A DNA stretch of 60,426 nucleotides from an uncultured Roseateles sp. (GTDB taxonomy: Bacteria > Pseudomonadota > Gammaproteobacteria > Burkholderiales > Burkholderiaceae_C). The notes below the pieces were generated by a model. The model did no database searches, had not been told where the DNA came from, and saw nothing but the letters and a program-made list of their open reading frames with translations. Both the position numbers and the translations under genes were made by a program. The stretch lies in contig NZ_CAMFJS010000030.1 of NCBI RefSeq assembly GCF_945956965.1, forward strand, positions 1-60,426. The letters run 5' to 3'. Positions 9,245 through 15,962 of the stretch are shown here, in pieces. Within the stretch, counting starts at the first letter, position 1. Every line of letters begins with the position of its first letter.

Positions 9245-10084
9245 TCAGCACTCCCCCATCTGGGTGGCAGCTTGAAACACTTTGACCGCATCCACTGTGG
9301 CGGCCACGTCATGAACCCGCAAAACCGAAGCGCCTCGCGCAATTGCAAGCATCGCTGCTGCCAAGCTGGCGGGTAGGCGCTGATCCACCGCGCGCCCCGT
9401 CACATCACCCAAGGAGCGTTTGCGCGACCAGCCGACGAGTAGCGGATAGCCGAGATCAAGCAAGTCAGACTGGCGTGCCAACAAGTCAAAGTTCTGCGGC
9501 GTGGTCTTTGCAAATCCGTAACCAGGATCCAGCACGATGCGAGCAGCGTCTACGCCCGCCTCACGCAAAGCCTGCGCTCGGGACTTCAAGAACGCAGCCA
9601 CCTCGTCCACCACATCAGCATAGTCGGTCAGTTGCTGCATGGTGCTGGAGTCCCCGCGCATATGCATCGCGCAGAGGCCGACGTCCGCATGAGCACTCAC
9701 CAACTGCATGGCCTCAGCTGAGCGAAAAGCATGAATGTCATTGAGGATATCAACACCAAGATCCAGCGCGCGAGCCATCACCGCAGGCTTGCAGCTGTCC
9801 AATGACACCGCGACGCCCATGCTCAGCGCAGCCCTCAATACAGGCGCAACCCGTGCCCACTCCTGCTCGGCACTGAGCGACAGAGCACCGGGTCGACTCG
9901 ACTCTCCGCCAATGTCCAGGATGTCCGCGCCCTGAGCCAACAAGTCCTCACAATGGGCAATGGCCAGCGCTGCATCGCCGTACTGCCCGCCATCCGAAAA
10001 TGAGTCCGGCGTGACATTGACGATGCCCATCACGCGTGGACGACTCAAATCAATTTGAAATCGGGTAGTTTTCCAGAAGCTCAT
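9245..10084 (-). CDS. folP: Dihydropteroate synthase FolP
   Basis: A 279-residue folate pathway enzyme joining 6-hydroxymethyl-7,8-dihydropterin diphosphate with p-aminobenzoate. The first signature is 'MGIVNVTPDSFSDGGQY' and the second 'DIGGESSRPGA', with 'ILDPGYGFAKT' further on. The ATG at 10084 is preferred over an in-frame TTG two codons upstream; neither has a good ribosome binding site. A terminator for ftsH lies just upstream, so folP may rely on read-through or its own promoter. Confidence 0.95.
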   Translation of the reverse strand: MSFWKTTRFQIDLSRPRVMGIVNVTPDSFSDGGQYGDAALAIAHCEDLLAQGADILDIGGESSRPGALSLSAEQEWARVAPVLRAALSMGVAVSLDSCKPAVMARALDLGVDILNDIHAFRSAEAMQLVSAHADVGLCAMHMRGDSSTMQQLTDYADVVDEVAAFLKSRAQALREAGVDAARIVLDPGYGFAKTTPQNFDLLARQSDLLDLGYPLLVGWSRKRSLGDVTGRAVDQRLPASLAAAMLAIARGASVLRVHDVAATVDAVKVFQAATQMGEC

Positions 10085-10091
10085 CGGCAAT

Positions 10092-10121
10092 AAAAAAGGG
10101 CCAGTCCCGCAAGACCAGCCC
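10092..10121 (-). terminator. Terminator after ftsH
   Basis: On the minus strand a 9-bp stem (GGGCTGGTC with GACTGGCCC, two wobble pairs) with a 6-nt loop is followed directly by six T residues. It lies between the ftsH stop and the folP start. Confidence 0.75.
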
Positions 10122-10145
10122 TCTATGTTCGTTCAAAGACAAGTA

Positions 10146-12050
10146 TCAGGCCGCAGCCGGGGCACTGTCAGTATTCACTGGCGGCGGTGTGCCATCGGAC
10201 TTGCCGCCACTCGGCGTTGTCCAGTCCTTCGGAGGGCGCGGCGGCTTGCCACTCATGATGTCGTCGATTTGATCAGAATCGATCGTTTCGTACTCCAGCA
10301 GAGCCTTGGCCATCACATGCATCTTGTCTTGATTTTCTTCGATCAAGCGGCGCGCAATGCCATATTGCTCATCGATGATGCGACGGATCACGGAGTCCAC
10401 CTTGCGCATGGTTTCTTCAGACATGCTCGTGGTCTTGGTGACCGAGCGGCCGAGGAAGACCTCACCCTCGTTCTCCGAGTACACCATCGGGCCCAACTCA
10501 TCCGTCATGCCGTAGCGCATCACCATATCGCGGGCGATCGAGGTGGCACGTTCAAAGTCGTTAGAAGCGCCAGTGGTCATTTGGTTCATGAACACTTCTT
10601 CAGCGATACGACCACCGAACAGCACCGAGATGGTCGAGAGCATGCGCTCCTTGTCCAAGCTGTAGCGATCACCTTCCGGCAACTGCATCGTCACGCCGAG
10701 GGCGCGGCCACGCGGAATCACCGTGACCTTGTGCACCGGATCAGTCTTGGGCATCAGGCGAGCCACCAGCGCATGACCGGCTTCGTGGTAGGCCGTGTTC
10801 TTGCGCTCCTCTTCCGGCATGATCATGGACTTGCGCTCAGGGCCCATCATGATCTTGTCCTTGGCCTTCTCGAAGTCGAGCATTTCGACCACGCGGCCGC
10901 TGCGTCGAGCGGCGAACAGCGCAGCCTCGTTGACCAGATTGGCCAAGTCAGCACCTGAGAAACCAGGCGTACCGCGCGCCAGGATGTCGGCACGAATGTC
11001 CTGACCGACCGGCACCTTGCGCATATGCACATTGAGGATTTGCTCACGGCCACGCACGTCCGGCAGGGTCACGTAAACCTGACGGTCGAAACGGCCAGGG
11101 CGCAGCAAGGCAGGATCAAGAATGTCGGGACGGTTGGTCGCCGCCATCACGATCACGCCGAGATTGGTCTCGAAGCCGTCCATCTCCACCAACATCTGGT
11201 TGAGGGTCTGCTCACGCTCGTCGTTACCACCGCCCAGGCCCGCACCGCGGTGACGACCGACCGCGTCGATTTCGTCCACGAAGATGATGCAAGGCGCACT
11301 TTTCTTCGCTTGCTCAAACATATCGCGCACGCGGGCAGCACCCACGCCAACGAACATTTCAACAAAGTCAGAGCCGGAGATCGAGAAGAATGGCACCTTG
11401 GCTTCGCCAGCAATTGCCTTGGCGAGCAAAGTCTTGCCGGTACCCGGAGGGCCGACCAGCAGCACGCCGCGCGGAATGCGGCCGCCGAGCTTTTGAAACT
11501 TTTGCGGGTCCTTCAAGAAGTCAACCAACTCCTTGACCTCTTCCTTGGCCTCGTCGCAGCCGGCCACATCAGCAAACGTGGTGGAGTTGTTCGCCTCGTC
11601 CAGCATGCGTGCCTTGGACTTGCCGAAGCTGAACGCCCCGCCCTTGCCGCCGCCTTGCATCTGGCGCATGAAGTAAACCCAAACGCCGATCAAGAGCAGC
11701 ATGGGGCCCCAGCTGATCAACATATTGACCAGGAAGGAAGGCTCTTCACGCGGCTTGACATCAAACTTGACGCCCGCTGCGCGCAGATCACCCACCAAAC
11801 CGCGATCCAAATATGTGGCCGTGACGCGCAGTTTCTTGCCGTCATTGGTTTCCGCCAGGATGTCAGTACCAGCGCCGCCCTCTTGCAAGGTCACGGACTT
11901 GATGCGGTGCGCCTGAACTTCATCGAGAAATTCCGAATATCCAAGCTGATTGCCTTGGCCTGCACCTCGATCGAACTGCTTGAAGACAGTGAACAGCACC
12001 AAGGCGATCACTATCCAAACAGCTACCTTCGAGAACCACTGATTGTTCAC
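10146..12050 (-). CDS. ftsH: ATP-dependent membrane zinc metalloprotease FtsH
   Basis: A 634-residue inner-membrane AAA protease that degrades misfolded membrane proteins and short-lived regulators such as sigma-32. Two membrane helices ('[15 protein letters not shown]' and '[14 protein letters not shown]') flank the periplasmic domain. Then come Walker A 'GPPGTGKT', Walker B '[11 protein letters not shown]', the second region of homology '[15 protein letters not shown]' and the zinc site 'YHEAGHALV'. The GTG at 12050 is chosen because AAGGAG lies 5 bp before it; an ATG six codons upstream has no such site. A heat-shock type promoter lies 57 bp upstream. Confidence 0.97.
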   Translation of the reverse strand: MNNQWFSKVAVWIVIALVLFTVFKQFDRGAGQGNQLGYSEFLDEVQAHRIKSVTLQEGGAGTDILAETNDGKKLRVTATYLDRGLVGDLRAAGVKFDVKPREEPSFLVNMLISWGPMLLLIGVWVYFMRQMQGGGKGGAFSFGKSKARMLDEANNSTTFADVAGCDEAKEEVKELVDFLKDPQKFQKLGGRIPRGVLLVGPPGTGKTLLAKAIAGEAKVPFFSISGSDFVEMFVGVGAARVRDMFEQAKKSAPCIIFVDEIDAVGRHRGAGLGGGNDEREQTLNQMLVEMDGFETNLGVIVMAATNRPDILDPALLRPGRFDRQVYVTLPDVRGREQILNVHMRKVPVGQDIRADILARGTPGFSGADLANLVNEAALFAARRSGRVVEMLDFEKAKDKIMMGPERKSMIMPEEERKNTAYHEAGHALVARLMPKTDPVHKVTVIPRGRALGVTMQLPEGDRYSLDKERMLSTISVLFGGRIAEEVFMNQMTTGASNDFERATSIARDMVMRYGMTDELGPMVYSENEGEVFLGRSVTKTTSMSEETMRKVDSVIRRIIDEQYGIARRLIEENQDKMHVMAKALLEYETIDSDQIDDIMSGKPPRPPKDWTTPSGGKSDGTPPPVNTDSAPAAA

Positions 12051-12106
12051 CGCGACTCCTTCATTCAATTCGGCCCAGCTGCACTCGTTGCAGCCATGTG
12101 CACGGC

Positions 12107-12134
12107 ATATGGGGTTGATTCTATTGCAGTCAAG
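12107..12134 (-). promoter_or_regulatory. Sigma-32 (heat-shock) type promoter of ftsH
   Basis: On the minus strand CTTGAC is followed by 14 bp and then CCCCATAT. The RpoH consensus is CTTGAA, an 11-16 bp spacer, then CCCCATNT, so the -10 matches fully and the -35 in five of six positions. It points at ftsH, a known heat-shock gene. An overlapping TAGAAT could be a sigma-70 -10 but lacks a convincing -35. Confidence 0.7.
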
Positions 12135-12235
12135 GCCCTGAACTGCTTTTGCTTAGGCTTGGCATTTGTCAGGCATTACCGCTATTGCCGCCCAGCGCCC
12201 ACTGCAGGACAGGAACGGCATCTGCGGCCTAGAAC

Positions 12236-12916
12236 TCAGGGGCGAGGTGACTTCAGGCCAATGCCGATCAAGAAGGTCTCCGAGGAGCGATCGCGAGAAG
12301 CCTTGGGCTTGATGGGCTTGACCTTTTTGAAGGTCGCTTTGAACTGCTCCACCAACTGCGTGTAGCCGCTGCCATGGAACACCTTGGTGACCAAAGCGCC
12401 CTCCGGCTTGAGGTGGCGCTGCGCGAAATCAATGGCCAACTCCACCAAGCCGGCAATCCGGGCGGCATCCACATTCTCGATGCCCGACAAATTGGGCGCC
12501 ATGTCCGACACAACAAGGTCCACGGCGCGGCCGGCAAGCAAGTCTTCCAAGGCTTTCAAACAGGCCTCGTCCTGAAAGTCGCCTTGCAAAAACTGCACGC
12601 CTTCAATCGGCTCGCAAGGCAGCAGGTCCAGGCCGATGATGGTCCCGTTCAACTGGCCAACCGCTGCACCGCCAACACCCGCCACAGTGGGGGCGAAACA
12701 ACGGCGCAGATATTGGCTCCAAGCGCCCGGCGATGCCCCCAAGTCCACCACCACCTGACCGGGGCGAACTAGCTTGAGCTCCTCGTCAATCTCTTTGAGC
12801 TTGTAGGCGGCACGTGCACGGTAACCATCCCGCTGCGCCATCTTGACGTAGGGATCATTGATGTGATCATGCAACCACGTCTTATTAAGTTTTTTGCTTT
12901 TTGTCTTGATCTTCAT
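12236..12916 (-). CDS. rlmE: 23S rRNA 2'-O-methyltransferase RlmE (FtsJ)
   Basis: A 226-residue SAM-dependent enzyme that methylates U2552 of 23S rRNA. It starts with a basic RNA-binding segment ('[20 protein letters not shown]'). The SAM motif is '[15 protein letters not shown]', then '[13 protein letters not shown]' and '[12 protein letters not shown]', giving the K-D-K-E catalytic set. It is slightly longer than the roughly 209-residue E. coli enzyme because of an insert after '[11 protein letters not shown]'. It is upstream of ftsH, as in E. coli, and divergent from yhbY. Confidence 0.96.
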   Translation of the reverse strand: MKIKTKSKKLNKTWLHDHINDPYVKMAQRDGYRARAAYKLKEIDEELKLVRPGQVVVDLGASPGAWSQYLRRCFAPTVAGVGGAAVGQLNGTIIGLDLLPCEPIEGVQFLQGDFQDEACLKALEDLLAGRAVDLVVSDMAPNLSGIENVDAARIAGLVELAIDFAQRHLKPEGALVTKVFHGSGYTQLVEQFKATFKKVKPIKPKASRDRSSETFLIGIGLKSPRP

Positions 12917-12936
12917 GTTGCACGGATAATACGCGT

Positions 12937-13413
12937 ATGCCTGCGATTCAATTGAACCCTGCCCAGCGCAAGGAAAAACGTTCCGAAGCCCATCACCTCG
13001 ACCCCGTCGTGATGATTGGCTCGGATGGACTAACCCCGGCCGTGGTGAAAGCCACCGACGCCGCCCTGAACTCTCACGGCCTGATCAAGGTGCGCGTGTT
13101 CTCGGACGACCGAGCCAACCGCGAGAGCATTTTTGCCTCTCTGTGCGGCGAGCTCAATGCCGCGCCGATTCAACACATCGGCAAGCTGCTGGTGATCTGG
13201 CGCCCCATCCCCGAGAAGGCCGATGAAGAGCGCGAAGCCGGCGGCAAGGGCGCACCCCGTGTTGTCAAGATCGTCAAATTCTCCAAGAGCGGCAACCATC
13301 GCCCGCAAATGAAGAAGTTGCGCGTTCTGGGCAATGAGCGTGTGGCTCAAGGTGGTGAGATCAAGCGCGCCAAGCGCCGCATCACCAGCGTCAAGAAAAT
13401 GGCGCAAGACTGA
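12937..13413 (+). CDS. yhbY: YhbY-family CRS1/YhbY (CRM) domain ribosome-assembly protein
   Basis: A 158-residue RNA-binding protein associated with 50S subunit assembly. The CRM domain covers about residues 5-95, with '[20 protein letters not shown]' near the start and 'HGLIKVRVF' in the middle. E. coli YhbY has about 97 residues; here a basic C-terminal extension of about 60 residues ('[16 protein letters not shown]' at the end) has been added, as is common in Burkholderiales. Its start is only 20 bp from the rlmE start on the other strand, so the two share a compact divergent promoter region. Confidence 0.9.
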   Translation: MPAIQLNPAQRKEKRSEAHHLDPVVMIGSDGLTPAVVKATDAALNSHGLIKVRVFSDDRANRESIFASLCGELNAAPIQHIGKLLVIWRPIPEKADEEREAGGKGAPRVVKIVKFSKSGNHRPQMKKLRVLGNERVAQGGEIKRAKRRITSVKKMAQD

Positions 13414-13421
13414 GTCTGATC

Positions 13422-13450
13422 AGGCAAGCCAGCCGGCTTGCCTTGTCTGC
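13422..13450 (+). terminator. Terminator-like hairpin after yhbY
   Basis: A perfect 9-bp stem (AGGCAAGCC with GGCTTGCCT) with an AGCC loop starts 8 bp after the yhbY stop. The tail is TGTCTG rather than a clean T run, so it may be a weak terminator or 3'-end stabiliser. Confidence 0.5.
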
Positions 13451-13577
13451 CTCAAGCCCAACTGGCCTATTCAGCCTTTTCGGCTTGTGCGGCCTATTCG
13501 CCGCCGCTGCCCGGCCAAAGATCCATGCGCGAATCCATTCGTCATCAGCGCTGAAAAGCGGGGCTCGACGACTCCGA

Positions 13578-14000
13578 TTAGCGTTTGCTGACTCGCCATG
13601 CCAAGGCCAAGACCAACAAGGTCTTGAGCCCATAAAACCCCAGGGACACGCTGTGCAAGGCCATGAATGACCATGCACCCTGCCCGGCTTTGGCTGCAGC
13701 CATCATGGGCTGCAAGGCGTAATAGCCCGCCACGGTGCAAAACATCGCCCCGGCCGGCAAAAAGAAATTAGCCGACAAGGCCGGGCCGCCACCGTCGCGC
13801 GCCATACGGCGCTCCATCAGCATCAGCAACATCGCTGCCGCCAGGCTGATGGCCGCTTCCTTCTCAAACAATTTGGCCACCACCAAGCCGGCCTGCGCGC
13901 GCTCAAGCGCATCAAATGCGCTTGGTGCTGCCACCATGGCCACCGCCAAGAGCAGGCCACCCCACAGCGCCGCAAGCAAAACGCGCAAGCGATTCAGCAC
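13578..14000 (-). CDS. DUF4149-type small integral membrane protein
   Basis: A 140-residue protein with about four membrane helices ('LLAALWGGLLLAVAMVAAPSAF' region, 'AAISLAAAMLLMLME', 'FFLPAGAMFCTVAGYYAL' and a last helix near 'TLLVLALAWRV'). It matches the DUF4149 family that accompanies greA in many betaproteobacteria; no function is established. The start is a GTG 13 bp after greA, so the two are probably one transcript. Confidence 0.75.
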   Translation of the reverse strand: MLNRLRVLLAALWGGLLLAVAMVAAPSAFDALERAQAGLVVAKLFEKEAAISLAAAMLLMLMERRMARDGGGPALSANFFLPAGAMFCTVAGYYALQPMMAAAKAGQGAWSFMALHSVSLGFYGLKTLLVLALAWRVSKR

Positions 14001-14013
14001 GGTGCGGCGCGAC

Positions 14014-14490
14014 TCAAACGTAGCGCACCTCGACCACTTCGTAGCGCTTGACGCCGCCTGGCGCCATCACGTCCGCCACATCGCCGGCTTCCCTCCCGAT
14101 CAAGGCGCGTGCGATCGGCGAGCTGATCGAAATCTTGCCCAGCTTCAGGTCCGCCTCGTCGTCACCCACGATTTGGTAGGTCACTTCGGCGCCGGTGGAC
14201 TCCTCCTCCAGCAAGACCGTCGTGCCGAAAACGATACGGCCGCCCGCATCCACCGTCGCCGGATCGATGATCTGCGCGGCAGCCAACTTGCCTTCGATTT
14301 CAAGAATCCGGCCTTCAATGAAGCCTTGCTTGTCCTTGGCCGCTTCGTACTCGGCGTTCTCAGACAAATCACCCTGCGCGCGCGCCTCGGCGATCGCATT
14401 GATCACCGCATGCCGCTCGACACTCTTGAGTCGATGCAGTTCTTCTTTGAGCTTCTCAGCGCCGAATGTGGTGAGGGGGATGGTGGCCAT
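14014..14490 (-). CDS. greA: Transcription elongation factor GreA
   Basis: A 158-residue factor that stimulates cleavage of backtracked RNA by RNA polymerase. The N-terminal coiled coil carries '[20 protein letters not shown]' and '[14 protein letters not shown]', which hold the acidic tip residues. The C-terminal FKBP-like domain ends '[15 protein letters not shown]'. carB normally lies close upstream of greA in this group; here the two are separated by 2.7 kb of inserted DNA. Confidence 0.96.
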   Translation of the reverse strand: MATIPLTTFGAEKLKEELHRLKSVERHAVINAIAEARAQGDLSENAEYEAAKDKQGFIEGRILEIEGKLAAAQIIDPATVDAGGRIVFGTTVLLEEESTGAEVTYQIVGDDEADLKLGKISISSPIARALIGREAGDVADVMAPGGVKRYEVVEVRYV

Positions 14491-14505
14491 AGTTGTAAAC
14501 CTTGA

Positions 14506-14556
14506 AAGACAAAATGAATCCGCCGCTGTGGCCCCAAGCGGGAACCACGGCGGCGG
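14506..14556 (-). promoter_or_regulatory. Hairpin with T-rich tail in the greA leader
   Basis: CCGCCGCTGTGG (14520-14531) and CCACGGCGGCGG (14545-14556) form a 12-bp stem with one imperfect pair and a 13-nt loop. On the minus strand it is followed by ATTCATTTTGTCTTT, ending just before the greA ribosome binding region. It could be an attenuator in the greA leader or the ancestral carB-distal terminator. Confidence 0.4.
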
Positions 14557-14650
14557 AGTTCGTTGGTGCGGAGTTTAGACCAGTTCGGCGTGCAACTCTT
14601 GCAGGGTTCTTGCTAGGCAAAACAGGCGCAGTGCCGGAAAAACACTCAGC

Positions 14651-14785
14651 AACGCCCAACAATGCCCAACAACGCCCAACGACAACCCAAGTTGTTGATA
14701 TTTATTGGATTTTTGCTCTTCACAGCAAAAATTTGACCTTGGCTGTTTACACAAGGAAGCCCAACAACAACCAACGACAACCAAA
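14651..14785. repeat. Short tandem and direct repeats at the left end of the island
   Basis: A 10-bp unit AACGCCCAAC / AATGCCCAAC / AACGCCCAAC is repeated in tandem at 14651-14680 and runs on into GACAACCCAAG. A related stretch at 14760-14785 (CCCAACAACAACCAACGACA) repeats the same pattern about 95 bp later. A TTTTTGCT/AGCAAAAA hairpin (14710-14731) lies between them. No gene is visible. The arrangement resembles clustered recombinase or replication-protein binding sites, but that is inference. Confidence 0.6.
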
Positions 14786-14790
14786 AAAAA

Positions 14791-14839
14791 CTGTAGGTTT
14801 TCAAAAACCTACAGTGCACGCCATAAAAAAACCTACACC
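14791..14839. repeat. Left TGTAGGTTTT arms of the retron island
   Basis: A perfect 11-bp inverted repeat, CTGTAGGTTTT (14791-14801) and AAAACCTACAG (14804-14814), has only CA between the arms. It is followed by TAAAAAAACCTACACC at 14824-14839. The last element is matched in reverse complement, 15 of 16 bases, by GGTGTAGCTTTTTTTA at 17213-17228. The motif therefore marks both edges of the inserted segment in inverted orientation. Confidence 0.7.
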
Positions 14840-15149
14840 GCGCAGGCCGCAAGCAGAACGCAAAGATCCCGACATTGGGGATAGCTGCGTCATCAGTGGA
14901 CGAGCCATCGAGGACGCTCGCCTAAGACCCTCGAAGACGGCCAGTGGAGGATTTTATACGCAGTCGGGATCCCGGCGGCGATCCCCAAATGCCGGCTTGA
15001 CTGGGATTCCGTAATCGAAGCTTGAAAGGAAGTTGGAAATCCTAGGATTCACCAACCGCTACGGGCGCTTAGCGCAATGGCATTCTTGGCGAACCAAGGT
15101 CCACAAGGGCTTTACAGCGCAGAAAAGCAAGCCCGACCGGTCGCCAGTC
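14840..15149. other. Non-coding stretch inside the island, left of the retron
   Basis: About 310 bp with no supportable gene. An open frame runs through it from 14502 but has no ribosome binding site and low-complexity content. Partly repeated GC-rich words (GATCCCGA, GGGATCCCGG, GATCCCCAAATGCCGG) occur at 14866-14995. I see no tRNA or integrase remnant that I can defend. Confidence 0.5.
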
Positions 15150-15202
15150 GTTCGCTAACAGCGAACAAAATTGTTGAAAAATTAATCCGCAGTAAGTAAA
15201 CT
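15150..15202 (+). promoter_or_regulatory. Retron promoter with upstream hairpin
   Basis: TTGAAA (15174-15179, five of six to the -35 consensus), a 17-bp spacer and TAAACT (15197-15202, four of six to the -10 consensus) predict a start near 15208-15211. Just upstream, GTTCGCT/AGCGAAC (15150-15166) forms a 7-bp inverted repeat with an AAC centre, a possible operator, for example for the HTH protein encoded downstream. The spacing fits a sigma-70 promoter driving the ncRNA and the following genes. Confidence 0.6.
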
Positions 15203-15207
15203 ACGCC

Positions 15208-15495
15208 GGCTTGGGCTAAAGAGAGCACTCGTTAAACGTGGAGATGCGGAAGCGTATCTCGTGGAGCCGAAAGGCTCTGCTGTTCACTGCGGTCACGCGG
15301 TATCCGGTACGCCGTAATCCGTGTGGTTGTAGCGAAGCCGGTCCCGGACGAGCTCCGGGACCGGTTAGAGGCCCAGAGGTGCAAACAGCCGACGTTCTCT
15401 CACTTTCTTCAAAACTGACGAGAGGCTCTGCATTGTGCAGGGTCGTTTTGAAGAAGGAGGCATCAAATGCCTGAAATTCGTAAACGTTCAAGCCG
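15208..15495 (+). ncRNA. Retron ncRNA (msr-msd), boundaries approximate
   Basis: A strongly structured RNA directly downstream of the predicted promoter. Two short msr-like hairpins lie side by side: 15241-15260 (8 bp, GAAG loop) and 15261-15280 (8 bp including wobbles, GAAA loop). Then come an interrupted hairpin at 15294-15325 (CACGCGG with CCGTGTG), a 13-bp hairpin at 15336-15366 (core CCGGTCCCGGA with TCCGGGACCGG) and a long hairpin at 15403-15457 (13 bp, core TTCTTCAAAAC with GTTTTGAAGAA). A candidate a1/a2 pair is CGGCTTG at the transcript start (15207-15213) and CAAGCCG at 15489-15495. Tandem short hairpins, then long hairpins, then a retron RT is the retron ncRNA pattern. The exact priming G and msd ends cannot be fixed from sequence alone. 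Confidence 0.65.
15403..15472 (+). promoter_or_regulatory. Tandem hairpins that hold the mini-ORF ribosome binding site and start codon
   Basis: The 13-bp stem 15403-15415/15445-15457 pairs the AAGG part of the Shine-Dalgarno sequence AAGGAGG (15454-15460). Immediately next to it, AGGCAT (15458-15463) pairs with ATGCCT (15467-15472) around a CAA loop, which encloses the rest of the SD and the ATG at 15467. The whole translation start of the mini-ORF is therefore double-stranded in the predicted fold. This points to translation that is off unless the RNA is remodelled. Confidence 0.65.
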
Positions 15496-15760
15496 TCGGC
15501 CCGCATCGAAGAAGTGGAGTCTGCGAGGGTGGTTTTTCCGCCGTCGCGCAGTGCTGAAGTTTGTCATCGGAGTCGCAAAGGCTCTGATGTACATCTGGAG
15601 CATTTGGCATCGCTTCCAAGATGACCTCTGGCCTTTTTATGTCTGGACCATAGGAAGTAAAGATGCAACACGAAGCACTTCGGTTGGTGCGTGTGTTTCA
15701 CGACATGAACCAGACCACTTTGGCAGAGCGACTGCAGATTTCAAAGTCCTACCTCTCTGA
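15467..15760 (+). CDS. Small basic membrane-type protein of the retron locus, candidate toxin
   Basis: A 97-residue ORF, not recognised as any named family. It has a near-perfect Shine-Dalgarno sequence, AAGGAGG, 6 bp before its ATG. The first 27 residues are very basic (13 Arg or Lys, such as 'RKRSSRRPASKK' and 'FFRRR'). They are followed by a hydrophobic aromatic stretch 'AVLKFVIGVAKALMYIWSIW' (residues 28-47) that could insert in a membrane, and then 'DDLWPFYVW'. The last 32 codons overlap the HTH gene in another frame, so the tail may be unconstrained. Its start codon lies inside the predicted ncRNA/hairpin region. A short basic membrane-active peptide is a plausible abortive-infection effector; that role is inference. 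Confidence 0.6.
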   Translation: MPEIRKRSSRRPASKKWSLRGWFFRRRAVLKFVIGVAKALMYIWSIWHRFQDDLWPFYVWTIGSKDATRSTSVGACVSRHEPDHFGRATADFKVLPL

Positions 15761-15953
15761 GATCGAGAGCGGCAAGAAGCAGGTAACGCTGGAGGTGCTG
15801 GAGAAGTACGCGGCAATCTTCGGCATGCCACTTTCTTCATTGCTCTTTTTTTCCGAACAAGTTGAAGGCGGCGGGCACGAGAAAGTTCGCAGGGTGGTCG
15901 CAGGAAAGGTCGTCAAGATGTTGAACTGGATGGCGGCCAAAGACACCGTCTGA
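15663..15953 (+). CDS. XRE-family (Cro/CI) helix-turn-helix protein of the retron
   Basis: A 96-residue DNA-binding protein. The Cro/CI HTH spans about residues 6-60, with 'MNQTTLAERLQISKSYLSEI' as the turn-containing core and 'YAAIFGMPLSSLLFF' closing the fold. A short C-terminal helix follows, ending 'KVVKMLNWMAAKDTV'. The ATG has an AGGAAG ribosome binding site. Its stop is 9 bp before the RT start, so the two are co-translated. A small HTH protein next to the RT is the feature used to define one published retron type (type VI in the accessory-gene classification). It may repress the locus promoter. Confidence 0.85.
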   Translation: MQHEALRLVRVFHDMNQTTLAERLQISKSYLSEIESGKKQVTLEVLEKYAAIFGMPLSSLLFFSEQVEGGGHEKVRRVVAGKVVKMLNWMAAKDTV

Positions 15954-15962
15954 GGAGCACGT

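Noticed and set aside
10085-10090. TTG start for folP two codons before the ATG.
   Set aside because: No better ribosome binding site than the ATG, and ATG is the simpler choice.
14651-14680. CRISPR array.
   Set aside because: The units are 10 bp with no spacers; nothing else in the window has repeat-spacer structure, and there are no cas genes.
14840-15000. tRNA fragment or integrase remnant as an attachment site.
   Set aside because: I looked for a T-arm GGTTCGA-type sequence and for tyrosine recombinase motifs on both strands and found none.
14502-15014. A 170-codon open frame across the left island repeats.
   Set aside because: No ribosome binding site; low-complexity sequence from the repeats; no recognisable domain.
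15238-15474. A 78-residue open frame from a GTG that runs through the whole retron ncRNA and ends just past the mini-ORF ATG.
   Set aside because: No ribosome binding site, it coincides with densely paired RNA hairpins, and its composition is that of GC-rich noise. Translational coupling to the mini-ORF is conceivable but unsupported.
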